Of a DNA stretch of 64,000 nt, positions 17,249 to 25,969 are shown piece by piece. The notes beneath the pieces are model-generated. The model saw only the letters and a list, made by a program, of their open reading frames with translations, ran no database searches and had not been told where the DNA came from. Source of the DNA: Streptomyces hyderabadensis (GTDB lineage: Bacteria; Actinomycetota; Actinomycetes; Streptomycetales; Streptomycetaceae). Within the stretch, counting starts at the first letter, position 1. The number at the start of each line of letters is the position of its first letter. The position numbers were made by a program, and so were the translations under genes. The stretch is taken from the NCBI RefSeq assembly GCF_020404845.1, contig NZ_JAIOJZ010000029.1, positions 30,672 through 94,671 on the forward strand, in the 5' to 3' direction.

Positions 17249-18451
17249 ATGGCCGAACGCATCCAGGACATCGCCCGTCCCCTCGACGCCGCCGCCCTGT
17301 TGCGGCTGCTCCCGGCACCGCCCCGGCTGCTCGCCCTGGGCGAGCCCACCCACGGCGAGGACGCCCTGCTCGACGTGCGCAACGACGTCTTCCGGCAACT
17401 CGTCGAGCAGCACGGCTACCGGACGATCGCGATCGAGAGCGACTGCCTGAAAGGGCTGGTCGTGGACGACTACGTCACCCGGGGCCGCGGCACCCTCGAC
17501 GAGGTCATGGCGCACGGGTTCAGCCACCCCTGGGGGCCGAGCGCACCCAACCGGGAGCTGGTGCGCTGGATGCGCGCCCACAACGAGGACCGGCCCGCTG
17601 ACGAGCGGATCCGCTTCGCCGGCTTCGACGGCCCGCTGGAGATCACCGGCGCCGCGAGCCCCCGCCAGTCCCTCACCGCGCTCCACGGATACCTGTCGGC
17701 CGAGGTGGACCCGGCCCTGCTCCCCTGCACCGCCGAGACGCTGGACCGCCTGCTCGGGGCCGACGACCGGTGGACCGAGCCCGCGGCGATGACGGACCCG
17801 GCCCGCTCGGTCGGGCGCTCGGCAGGGGCCGGGGAGCTGCGGACGCTCGCCGCCGACCTGGTGTCGCTGCTGGCGGAGCAGGCACCGCACCTGCTCGCGA
17901 CCGGCCCGCGTGACGACTGGGACCGGGCGCGCCTGCACGGACGTACCGCCACCGGACTGCTGACCTACCACTACTGGATGGCCGACGCCTCCCCGGCCCG
18001 CATGACCAGGATGCTGGGCGTGCGGGACCGGATGATGGCCGGCAACCTCCTCGCGCTCGCCGAGCGCGGGCCCACGCTGGTCCACGCCCACAACGCCCAC
18101 CTCCAGCGCGAGCGGAGTTCGATGCGGATGTGGCAGGGCCCGGTGGAATGGTGGAGCGCCGGTGCGCTCGTCGACGCCCGGCTCGGCGGGGAGTACGCCT
18201 TCGTGGCCACGGCGCTCGGCACGATCCGGCACCAGGGCGTGGACACCCCGCCGCCGGACACCGTCGAGGGGCTCCTGTACGCGCTTGCCCAGGACCCCTG
18301 CGTCGTCGGCGCCGGGCGGCTGGCCGAGGCCCTCGGCGACCCGCGGCCCGCGCCCCGGGTCTCCCCCTGGTACGGCTACGCCCCGCTCGACCCCGGCCAC
18401 CTGGACTCGGTGGACGGCGTCGTCTTCGTCAGGGACATGCCCCGCCCCTAG
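17249..18451 (+). CDS. erythromycin esterase-like hydrolase
   Basis: A 400-residue member of the Ere family, whose studied members (EreA, EreB) open the macrolide lactone. Conserved pieces are LGEPTHGE (Glu32, His35), the IAIESD segment, RDRMMAGNL, and HAHNAHLQRE with two histidines, matching the metal or catalytic positions of the family. Many chromosomal homologues have unknown substrates, so macrolide resistance is only a possibility. No ribosome site precedes the ATG; a -10-like TAGCGT seven bases upstream suggests leaderless transcription under the divergent MerR. Confidence 0.85.
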   Translation: MAERIQDIARPLDAAALLRLLPAPPRLLALGEPTHGEDALLDVRNDVFRQLVEQHGYRTIAIESDCLKGLVVDDYVTRGRGTLDEVMAHGFSHPWGPSAPNRELVRWMRAHNEDRPADERIRFAGFDGPLEITGAASPRQSLTALHGYLSAEVDPALLPCTAETLDRLLGADDRWTEPAAMTDPARSVGRSAGAGELRTLAADLVSLLAEQAPHLLATGPRDDWDRARLHGRTATGLLTYHYWMADASPARMTRMLGVRDRMMAGNLLALAERGPTLVHAHNAHLQRERSSMRMWQGPVEWWSAGALVDARLGGEYAFVATALGTIRHQGVDTPPPDTVEGLLYALAQDPCVVGAGRLAEALGDPRPAPRVSPWYGYAPLDPGHLDSVDGVVFVRDMPRP

Positions 18452-18458
18452 GGCCTGC

Positions 18459-19118
18459 TCAGTCCCCCTCCACCACCGTCGACCTGCGATTCCAGGCGCG
18501 CGGGGCCCGCCAGTGGTAGCGCAGGGCGAGCAGCCGCAGCACGAAGGCCGTGACGACCGCGAGCCCGCTGGTGAACGGGGTGAGCGCCTCGTAGCGGATG
18601 CACAGGGCGACCATCGCCGAGCCGACGATCGCCGGGACGGCGTACAGGTCGCGGTCCCAGCGCAGCAGCGAGGGCACCTCGTTGGCCAGCACGTCGCGCA
18701 GGACGCCGCCGCCGACCGCGGTGGTCAGGCCCAGGCAGGCGGAGGCGGTCAGGCCGAGGCCGTAGTCGTACGCCTTGGTGGTGCCGGCGACGCAGAACAG
18801 GCCGAGCCCGGCCGCGTCGAAGATGTTCACGCCGGTCTGCAGGCGCTCCACGTGCGGGTGGAGGAAGAAGACCAGCAGGGTCGCGAGCAACGGGGTGAGG
18901 AAGTACCCGAGGTCGGTGAAGGCGGCGGGCGGCACCGCGCCGATCACCAGGTCCCGGAACAGCCCGCCGCCGAGTGCGGTGACCTCGGCGAGGACGGCGA
19001 TGCCGAAGACGTCGAAGTTCTTGCGTACGGCCAGCAGCGCGCCGGAGATGGCGAAGACGAAGATGCCGACCAGGTCGAGCGTGTGCTGGACGGTGGGGCT
19101 GAAGAGTTGCTCGTACAC
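18459..19118 (-). CDS. TRIC-type cation channel family protein
   Basis: A 219-residue membrane protein of the UPF0126/TRIC family, made of two similar three-helix repeats each with a glycine-rich signature: ALGGGLFRDLVIG and AVGGGVLRDVLANEVPSLLR. Bacterial TRIC proteins form trimeric monovalent-cation channels; the physiological role here is unknown. The GTG at 19118 is chosen because the upstream open frame would begin inside the terminator hairpin at 19141-19173. Confidence 0.85.
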   Translation of the reverse strand: MYEQLFSPTVQHTLDLVGIFVFAISGALLAVRKNFDVFGIAVLAEVTALGGGLFRDLVIGAVPPAAFTDLGYFLTPLLATLLVFFLHPHVERLQTGVNIFDAAGLGLFCVAGTTKAYDYGLGLTASACLGLTTAVGGGVLRDVLANEVPSLLRWDRDLYAVPAIVGSAMVALCIRYEALTPFTSGLAVVTAFVLRLLALRYHWRAPRAWNRRSTVVEGD

Positions 19119-19140
19119 CCTTCCATTCTTACTCGACAGT

Positions 19141-19173
19141 GAGCCCCTGCCTTGCAAACGAAGGCAGGGGCTC
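19141..19173 (-). terminator. intrinsic terminator of the opp operon
   Basis: GAGCCCCTGCCTT and its exact complement AAGGCAGGGGCTC form a 13-bp stem with a 7-base loop, 24 bases after the oppF stop. It separates the five-gene opp operon from the TRIC gene on the same strand. Confidence 0.8.
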
Positions 19174-19196
19174 AGTGGCAGGGCGGGTGAGTGAGG

Positions 19197-20519
19197 TCAC
19201 TTCCCCTTGGCGGGGGGCTCCTCGCCGGCAGCGGGCTCGTCGCCGCTCTCGGCGGAGGGCTGGTCGCCGTCCGGCTCGGCGCCCTCAGCGGCCTCGGCCT
19301 CGGTGGTCTCGCTCTCGGTCGGCTCGGCCTCCGCGCCCTCGACCTCCGCGGCCACCGCCGCCGAGGTGGCCGCCGACTCGGCCAGCGCCTCCTCCGACAC
19401 CAGCTCCGCCGCCTCCTTCGCGGCGGAGAGCAGGACGACGTCCTGCGGGGCCTGGTCCTCGAAGTTCTCCGGGTGGTGGCAGGCCACCTGCTGGCCCGGC
19501 CGCAGCTCCTTGAGCGGCGGCTCGGTGGTGGTGCAGATCTGCGTCGCCTTCCAGCACCGGGTGTGGAAGCGGCAGCCGCTCGGCGGGGCGATCGGCGAGG
19601 GCACGTCGCCCTTGAGCAGGATGCGCTCGCTCTTGGCCGACTTGCGGGCCGGATCCGGGATCGGGACGGCCGACATCAGCGCCTTGGTGTACGGGTGCAT
19701 CGGCGTCTTGTAGAGCAGGTCGCGGTCGGCCAGCTCCATGATCTTGCCGAGATACATCACCGCGATGCGGTCCGAGACGTGCCGGACGACGGACAGGTCG
19801 TGCGCGATGATCACGTACGTCAGGCCCAGCTCGCTCTGGAGGTCGTCGAGCAGGTTGACGACCTGGGCCTGGATCGACACGTCGAGCGCGGAGACCGGCT
19901 CGTCGGCCACGACCAGCTTCGGGTTGAGCGCGAGCGCCCGGGCGATGCCGATGCGCTGGCGCTGACCGCCGGAGAACTCGTGCGGGTAGCGGTTGTAGTG
20001 CTCGGGGTTGAGACCGACCACCGACAGCAGCCGCTGGACCTCCTTCTTGACCCCGCCCTCGGGCTGCACGCCCTGGAGCTTGAAGGGGGCGCTGACGATC
20101 GTGCCGATGGTGTGGCGCGGGTTCAGCGAGGAGTACGGATCCTGGAAGATCATCTGCACGTCGCGGCGCAGCGGACGCATGCCGCCGACCCCGAGGTGGG
20201 TGATGTCCTTGCCCTGGAACTCGACCTTGCCCGCGGTCGGCTCCAGCAGCCGGGTGATCAGCCGGCCCATGGTCGACTTGCCGCAGCCGGACTCGCCCAC
20301 GACGCCCAGCGTCTCGCCGGCCTTGACCTCGAAGTCGATGCCGTCGACGGCGCGGACCGCGCCGACCTGGCGCTGCAGCAGGCCCTTCTTGATCGGGAAG
20401 TGCTTCTGCAGCCCGGTGACCTTCAGCAGGGTGTCACCGGGGGCGGCGTCCTTGGTGAGGGTGGTGCCGCTGGTCTGTGCGGGGATGGTCACCGCTTTGT
20501 CCTCTGCCTGGTCGCTCAC
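19197..20519 (-). CDS. oppF: oligopeptide ABC transporter ATP-binding protein (OppF/DppF type)
   Basis: A 440-residue ATPase, one of two powering the peptide importer. Walker A is GESGCGKST, signature FSGGQRQR, Walker B VVADEPVSALD, H-loop IIAHDLS, followed by the oligopeptide C-terminal region with the cysteines of SGCRFHTRCWKATQIC typical of Fe-S-binding peptide ATPases. Unusually, about 90 further residues rich in Glu, Ala and Ser follow; ordinary OppF ends near 330-350. The GTG start overlaps the oppD stop by four bases (GTGA). Confidence 0.93.
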   Translation of the reverse strand: MSDQAEDKAVTIPAQTSGTTLTKDAAPGDTLLKVTGLQKHFPIKKGLLQRQVGAVRAVDGIDFEVKAGETLGVVGESGCGKSTMGRLITRLLEPTAGKVEFQGKDITHLGVGGMRPLRRDVQMIFQDPYSSLNPRHTIGTIVSAPFKLQGVQPEGGVKKEVQRLLSVVGLNPEHYNRYPHEFSGGQRQRIGIARALALNPKLVVADEPVSALDVSIQAQVVNLLDDLQSELGLTYVIIAHDLSVVRHVSDRIAVMYLGKIMELADRDLLYKTPMHPYTKALMSAVPIPDPARKSAKSERILLKGDVPSPIAPPSGCRFHTRCWKATQICTTTEPPLKELRPGQQVACHHPENFEDQAPQDVVLLSAAKEAAELVSEEALAESAATSAAVAAEVEGAEAEPTESETTEAEAAEGAEPDGDQPSAESGDEPAAGEEPPAKGK

Positions 20520-21613
20520 AGCTTCGGCGCAATCTCTTCGGTCCAGATACGCTCCCGCTGCTCCTGCGACATGTGGCAGGCGGCCCAGTGCTTGCTGCCG
20601 ACCTCGGTCAGCTCGGGGCGGACCGTGCGGGTGACGTCGTCCTTGGGCACGTCGGCGTACGGGCAGCGCGGGTTGAAGGCGCAGCCGGACGGGAGGTTGA
20701 TGAGGGAGGGCGGCGAGCCCTTGACCGGGATCAGGCGCTCCTGCTGGTCGCGGTCGAGCCGCGGCATCGAGCCCAGCAGGCCCCAGGTGTAGGGGTGCCG
20801 GGGCTCGTAGAACACCTTCTCCGCCGGACCGCGCTCCACGCACCGGCCGCCGTACATCACCAGCAGGTCGTCGGCCAGCTCGGCGACGACGCCCAGGTCG
20901 TGGGTGATGATGATGACCGCGGAGCCGAACTCCTTCTGCAGGTCCCGGATGAGGTCCAGGATCTGCGCCTGGACGGTGACGTCCAGGGCGGTGGTCGGCT
21001 CGTCCGCGATGAGCAGCTCGGGGTTGTTCACCAGCGACATCGCGATCATCGCACGCTGGCGCATACCGCCGGAGAACTCGTGCGGGTAGCTGTCCACCCG
21101 CTTGTCGGGCTGCGGGATGCCGACCCGGTCGAGCATCTCCACCGCGCGGCGCTTGGCGGTCTTCTTGTCCACCTTGTGGTGGATGCGGTACGCCTCCACG
21201 ATCTGCTGGCCGATCGTGTAGTACGGGTGCAGCGCGGACAGCGGATCCTGGAAGATCATCGCCATCTCGCGGCCGCGCAGCTTGCGTACGTGGTCGGGGT
21301 CGGCGGACAGCAGCTCGGTGCCGTCCAGCCAGATCTCGCCCGATATCTGCGCCTTGCGCTTGCCGTACTGGCCGGCGGTGTGCAGACCCATGATGCCGAG
21401 CGAGGTCACCGACTTGCCGGAGCCGGACTCGCCCACGATGCCGAGGGTCTTGCCCTTCTCCAGCTGGAAGGAGAGCCCGTCGACGGACTTGACCAGGCCG
21501 TCGTCGGTGGGGAAGTGGACCTTGAGGTCGCGTACTTCCAGGAAGGCGGTCGGCGCGGGCGAGGTGCCGGTGGGCTCGCCCACCGCGGCCCCGCTCTTGC
21601 TCAGTTCGGTCAT
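20516..21613 (-). CDS. oppD: oligopeptide ABC transporter ATP-binding protein (OppD/DppD type)
   Basis: A 365-residue ATPase, partner of oppF. Walker A GESGSGKSV, Q-loop MIFQDPLSALHPYYTIG, signature FSGGMRQR, Walker B LLIADEPTTALD, H-loop IITHDLG, and a C-terminal cysteine motif (SGCAFNPRCPYAD) typical of OppD/DppD. It starts with ATG overlapping the permease stop (ATGA), so the two are translationally coupled. Confidence 0.95.
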   Translation of the reverse strand: MTELSKSGAAVGEPTGTSPAPTAFLEVRDLKVHFPTDDGLVKSVDGLSFQLEKGKTLGIVGESGSGKSVTSLGIMGLHTAGQYGKRKAQISGEIWLDGTELLSADPDHVRKLRGREMAMIFQDPLSALHPYYTIGQQIVEAYRIHHKVDKKTAKRRAVEMLDRVGIPQPDKRVDSYPHEFSGGMRQRAMIAMSLVNNPELLIADEPTTALDVTVQAQILDLIRDLQKEFGSAVIIITHDLGVVAELADDLLVMYGGRCVERGPAEKVFYEPRHPYTWGLLGSMPRLDRDQQERLIPVKGSPPSLINLPSGCAFNPRCPYADVPKDDVTRTVRPELTEVGSKHWAACHMSQEQRERIWTEEIAPKL

Positions 21614-22608
21614 GCGAGCCTCACTCGGGGGTCGATCACGGCGTACAGGACGTCCACCACGAGGTTGGCGATCAGCACCGCGAGAGAAGTGATCAGTACG
21701 ACGCCCAGGATAAAGGGCAGGTCGTGGTTCTGGATCGCGTCCAGCACCTTCTGGCCGAGGCCGGGGAGGCTGAACGTGGTCTCGGTCAGGATCGCGCCGC
21801 CCATCAGGGCGCCGAGGTCCATGCCGAGCATGGTGAGCAGCGGGGTCAGGGTCGAGCGCATCGCGTGCTTGCTGATGACGACCTGTTCCTTGAGGCCCTT
21901 GGCCCGCGCGGTGCGGATGTAGTCCTCGCCGAGGATCTCCAGCATGGTGGCGCGGGTGATCCGGGCGTACATCGCGGCGTAGAGGAAGGCCAGCGTGATC
22001 CAGGGCAGGATCATGCCGCCGAGCCAGCCGCTGAAGCTCTCCTCGAGCGGTACGAACTCGCCGTCGATCCAGCCCAGTCCGTAGGAGAAGATCGCCAGGC
22101 TGAGCAGACCGGTGAAGTAGATGGGGAGGGAGACACCCGCCAGGGCGACGACCATCGCGCCGCGGTCCCACAGCGTGCCGCGCTTGAGCGCGGAGAGCAC
22201 ACCGGCGGCCACGCCGAAGATCAGCCACAGCACGGCGGCGCCGAGCGCGAGGGCCAGGGTCACCGGGAAACGCTCGGTCAGCACCGGCCAGACCGACTGC
22301 TCGGTCTTGAAGGAGTAGCCGAAGCAGGGCGCGGCGCAGTGGGTCACGTCGCCGCCGGCCGCGTAGGTACGGCCCGCGAAGATGCCCTTGAAGAACTCCC
22401 AGGCCTGGACGAAGACCGGGTCGCCCAGACCCAGCTTCTGCCGCACCCCCTCGACGGCGGCGGGGTCCGCCTGCTTGCCGACGAAGTTCAGGGCGATGTC
22501 GACCCCGGCCCACTTGGGGACGAGGAAGAAGATGCAGAAGACCACCAGGATGATGACCACGAGCATCACTGCGGCGGCGAACAGCCGCCTGATGAGGTAA
22601 GCGAGCAC
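21610..22608 (-). CDS. oppB: oligopeptide ABC transporter permease (OppB/DppB type)
   Basis: A 332-residue permease beginning MLAYLIRRLFAAAVMLV, the usual OppB start, with about six membrane helices. The inner-membrane loop carrying RAKGLKEQVVISKHAMRSTLTP is the EAA contact site for the ATPase. It has the long periplasm-side insertion (about residues 70-120) seen in OppB proteins. It is separated from oppA by a 108-base gap with a strong hairpin and overlaps oppD by four bases. Confidence 0.95.
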   Translation of the reverse strand: MLAYLIRRLFAAAVMLVVIILVVFCIFFLVPKWAGVDIALNFVGKQADPAAVEGVRQKLGLGDPVFVQAWEFFKGIFAGRTYAAGGDVTHCAAPCFGYSFKTEQSVWPVLTERFPVTLALALGAAVLWLIFGVAAGVLSALKRGTLWDRGAMVVALAGVSLPIYFTGLLSLAIFSYGLGWIDGEFVPLEESFSGWLGGMILPWITLAFLYAAMYARITRATMLEILGEDYIRTARAKGLKEQVVISKHAMRSTLTPLLTMLGMDLGALMGGAILTETTFSLPGLGQKVLDAIQNHDLPFILGVVLITSLAVLIANLVVDVLYAVIDPRVRLA

Positions 22609-22628
22609 GGGTTGCGGCCCGCTGCGCC

Positions 22629-22663
22629 CCGCGGGCCGCCGGAGGTTGTCCGGCGGCCCGCGG
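22629..22663 (-). terminator. strong hairpin between oppA and oppB
   Basis: A 15-bp perfect G/C stem with a 5-base loop (GGTTG) lies after the oppA stop. Hairpins here usually terminate part of the transcripts or protect the upstream 3' end, leaving more binding-protein message than permease message. Which of the two applies cannot be seen from sequence. Confidence 0.7.
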
Positions 22664-22716
22664 TCACGCCGCGCCGGCCTTCACCTGCCTTTCGTGCCGT
22701 ACGGCGGGTGTACCGG

Positions 22717-24519
22717 TTACTTCTTGGGGTTCTTCAGACCGATGTTCACGAAGTCGTACATACCGCTGTAGGCGTCGGTGGTGTACACGTTCGCGATGTT
22801 GCTGGAACGCCAGTTGATGAACTTCTCGAAGACGAAGGGCAGGTAGTACGCGCCCTCCATCACCTTGTGGTTGATCTCAGTGGCGATCTTCGTCTTGCCG
22901 GCGTCGTCCAGCTCGGTCAGGTAGTCGGCGAAGAGACCGTCGATCTTCGGGTCGTCGATCATCGCGAAGTTGTTGTTCGCGCTGTCGAGGATGTAGTCGC
23001 TGTGCCACAGCGGCAGACCGTAGCCCTGCACGGACGGGAAGTCCGGGCCCCAGCCCATGATGATGATGCCGTAGCCCTTCTTCTTCACGTTGGTGGGGCT
23101 ACCGATGACGCTGGCGTACTGCGAGCCGTCGTACTGGTCGATCTCGACGTCGATCCCGACCTTCTTCAGCGAGGCCTGGAGGGACTCGGCGGTGGCCACC
23201 TCGACCGGCTTGTTGTTGCGGACCGCGATGGTGGTCTTGAAGCCGTTCGGCTGGTTGCAGGCCTTCAGCTCTTCCTTGGCCTTCTCGACGTTGCCCTTCT
23301 TGTTGGCACCGGCCATCTCGTACGGGTCGTACTTCTGGCCCTCGGCGCCCGGAACGGCGGGCGGCAGCATGTTGGTGCCGATGTCACCGCCGGCCTTCGG
23401 GCCACCGCGCGCAGTCTGCAGGGAGACGTGGTCGGCCCCGTAGAGCACGGCCTTGCGGCAGTGGATGTTGTCGAACGGCTTCACGTTCTGCGGGAACGCG
23501 GCGTACCGGATGTAACCCGAGACCGGGTTGTCCAGGTTGCCCTCATGCTCCTTGAGCGCCGTGGTGCGGCCCTGCGGGGACAGACCGGTCTGCGCCAGGT
23601 CGATGTCGTAGTCGCCGGCGATCAGGCGGGCGTCCATGTCGTTGGCGTTGGTGAAGAACTTGATCGTGATCTTGTCCGGGTACGCCTTGCGGACCGGGTC
23701 CGAGCTCTGCTTCCACTCGGTGTTGCGGACCAGGGTCAGGTCCTTGCCGGGGTTGTAGGACTCGAACTTGTACGGGCCCGAGGAGAACGGGTGCAGGCCG
23801 TACTTGGACTTGGTGTCCTTGTCCTGGCGGACCGGGGACGCCGAGGTCAGCGCGAGCATCTCCTCGAAGTCCGAGTTGGCCTTCGGCAGGTGGAAGATGA
23901 TCGTCTTGTCGTCCGGCGTCTCGATCGCCTTCAGGCCGAGCTTGTCCTTGGACGTGTCCTTGTACGGACCCTTGTACTCGTCCGAGGGGTCGAGCACCTC
24001 CTTGAGGTACGTCGGACCGCCGGACAGCACGTCCTGCGCCCAGACGCGCTCGATGCCGTACTTGACGTCCTTGGAGGTGATCGGCTTGCCGTCCTCCCAG
24101 GTGACGCCGTCACGCAGGGTGTACGTGTAGGTCTTGCCGTCGTCCGAGACCTTGGCGACGTCGGTGGCGAGGTCGGGGGTGACCTCGGCACCGGTCTTGC
24201 CCGGCTCCGTCTTGTTGGTGACGAGCTGGCGGCTGTAGTAGCGGGAGAAGTTCCACATGAAGCCGTAGTAGCCGCGCGTGGTGTCCCACGAGTCGGCGTC
24301 CTGCGTGCTGGCGAACTTCAGCGTGCCGCCCTTCTTGGCCTCGGAGGCCTGGGCGACCTTGTTGTTGGCTGCGTCGTAGCCGGCCGCGCCGTTCTTCGAA
24401 CCGCCGCTGCCGCTGTCGTCGCCGCCTCCGCCGCACGCCGCCGTGGTCAGCAGCGCGGCGACCACTGCGGCAGCGGCCAAAGCCTGCTTGCGCCGCCCTG
24501 AGGTGCGTTGGGTAGTCAC
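22717..24519 (-). CDS. oppA: oligopeptide-binding lipoprotein (SBP family 5)
   Basis: A 600-residue extracellular solute-binding lipoprotein for the peptide importer. The signal peptide has a basic start (TSGRRKQALAAAAV) and lipobox LTTAAC with the acylated cysteine at about residue 29, followed by a Gly/Ser linker. The SBP_bac_5 domain covers the rest, with recognisable LATDVAKVSDDGKTYTYTLR and GVTWEDGKPITSKDVKYG. It is second in the operon, between the two permease genes, and probably made in excess because of the hairpin after it. Confidence 0.95.
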   Translation of the reverse strand: MTTQRTSGRRKQALAAAAVVAALLTTAACGGGGDDSGSGGSKNGAAGYDAANNKVAQASEAKKGGTLKFASTQDADSWDTTRGYYGFMWNFSRYYSRQLVTNKTEPGKTGAEVTPDLATDVAKVSDDGKTYTYTLRDGVTWEDGKPITSKDVKYGIERVWAQDVLSGGPTYLKEVLDPSDEYKGPYKDTSKDKLGLKAIETPDDKTIIFHLPKANSDFEEMLALTSASPVRQDKDTKSKYGLHPFSSGPYKFESYNPGKDLTLVRNTEWKQSSDPVRKAYPDKITIKFFTNANDMDARLIAGDYDIDLAQTGLSPQGRTTALKEHEGNLDNPVSGYIRYAAFPQNVKPFDNIHCRKAVLYGADHVSLQTARGGPKAGGDIGTNMLPPAVPGAEGQKYDPYEMAGANKKGNVEKAKEELKACNQPNGFKTTIAVRNNKPVEVATAESLQASLKKVGIDVEIDQYDGSQYASVIGSPTNVKKKGYGIIIMGWGPDFPSVQGYGLPLWHSDYILDSANNNFAMIDDPKIDGLFADYLTELDDAGKTKIATEINHKVMEGAYYLPFVFEKFINWRSSNIANVYTTDAYSGMYDFVNIGLKNPKK

Positions 24520-24590
24520 GATCTCGGATCCTCCGGATTAGATGAGAGACCCCGTGCAGGTGCCACGGGTCGCTTTGCGGTACGGCAGGG

Positions 24591-25598
24591 TCAGCGGGAG
24601 CCCTTCGGGTCCAGCGCGTCGCGCACGCCGTCACCGAAGAGGTTGAAGGCAAGAACGGTGATGAAGATCGCCACACCGGGGACCACCATGTACATGGGGT
24701 CCGACTTGTAGTAGTCGATCGCGCTCGAGAGCATCTGCCCCCAGGACGAGGTGGGCGGCTTGACGCCCACGCCCAGGAAGCTGAGCGCCGCCTCGGTGAG
24801 GATGTTGGTGGGGATCATCATCGTGGTGTAGACGATGATCGGCGCCACCAGGTTGGGCAGCAGTTCCTTGAACAGGATGTAGAACCGTCCGGCCCCCAGT
24901 GACCTGGCCGCCTCGACGTACTCCCGTTCACGCATGGAGAGGGTCTGGCCGCGGACCACGCGGCCGATGTAGGGCCAGCCGAAGAAGCCGATGACCACGA
25001 TCATCATGAGCAGGCGCACGCCCGTGCCGCTCAGCCCCAGCATGGAGTCCGGCATCACGGAGACCAGGGCGATGATGAACAGCAGCTGCGGGAAGGCCAG
25101 CAGACCGTCCATGATCCGGCTGATGAGGGAGTCGACCCAGCCGCCGAAGAAGCCGGCGAGGACACCCAGGACGGTGCCGATGACCACGGCGACCATGGCG
25201 GAGAGGAAGCCGACGAGCAGGGAGATCCGGGCGCCGTGGACGATGCGGGCGAAGATGTCACGGCCGTTGACCGGCTCCACGCCGAGCCAGTGGTCGCCGC
25301 TGACGCCGCCCAGGGAACCCGTAGGGGTGCCGAACAGCGGGTCGATCATGTCCTCGTTGTACGCGTTGGGATCCTGCCCGTACAGGGAGGTGATCAGGGG
25401 CGCGAAGACGGCGACCAGGATGAGGACCAGCACCACGATGCCGCCCGCGAGGGCCAGCCGGTCCTTCTTCAGGCGCTCCCAGGCGATCCGGCCCAGGGAG
25501 CGGCCTTGTACCGACTTGGCCTCGGCGCCGGCGACCGCCGCTTCCTCTGCCGCACTCGGGGCCGCTTCCGCGGTCGGCTCGTGCAATGGTGCCGTCAT
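24591..25598 (-). CDS. oppC: oligopeptide ABC transporter permease (OppC/DppC type)
   Basis: A 335-residue permease and first gene of the operon. A 45-residue Ala/Glu-rich cytoplasmic start precedes WERLKKDRLALAGGIVVLVL, the OppC N-domain and first helix. The BPD transmembrane domain follows, with the EAA loop EYVEAARSLGAGRFYILFKE. The C-terminus NLFGDGVRDALDPKGSR is typical of OppC. ATG at 25598 is preferred over the frame opening at 25691. The order C-A-B-D-F differs from the classic A-B-C-D-F. Confidence 0.94.
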   Translation of the reverse strand: MTAPLHEPTAEAAPSAAEEAAVAGAEAKSVQGRSLGRIAWERLKKDRLALAGGIVVLVLILVAVFAPLITSLYGQDPNAYNEDMIDPLFGTPTGSLGGVSGDHWLGVEPVNGRDIFARIVHGARISLLVGFLSAMVAVVIGTVLGVLAGFFGGWVDSLISRIMDGLLAFPQLLFIIALVSVMPDSMLGLSGTGVRLLMMIVVIGFFGWPYIGRVVRGQTLSMREREYVEAARSLGAGRFYILFKELLPNLVAPIIVYTTMMIPTNILTEAALSFLGVGVKPPTSSWGQMLSSAIDYYKSDPMYMVVPGVAIFITVLAFNLFGDGVRDALDPKGSR

Positions 25599-25969
25599 CT
25601 GGCAGGGACCCCTCTCAACCGGCGGTAGCCGGCCCGCACTTGCCGCTGTAGCGGCGTGATCAGTCCGTCGTACAAAGAGGCGAGCATCCACCCCTTGTTG
25701 CGGGAGTCTTCAACGCTTTGGCGATCTGTAGCCAGAGTTGACGGGGAATGGATGCGCAACCGTGATGCTGTTTGAGGTGTTCCGTTATCCGGACAGTGGG
25801 TAACGGGGGCCGGACACGGGCGAGTTGGACATCGGGGACAACGCGGTGGTTTGCGTCGTCATCTACGCGCGAAGATCGCCTCTGTCCGCCCGGTTCGCGG
25901 ACCGGCCCGGGTTCCGGTTCGGTCCGCGGGCCGGGACCGGACCAGGTTCCGGTCCGGCGGGAGCGGCCG
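25599..25969. other. intergenic region upstream of the opp operon
   Basis: This 371-base gap should hold the opp promoter. I see no convincing -35/-10 pair, coding frame or long repeat. A short inverted pair (CCGTTATCCGGA, then GTAACGG, 25781-25806) lies about 190 bases before oppC and could be regulatory. Confidence 0.4.
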
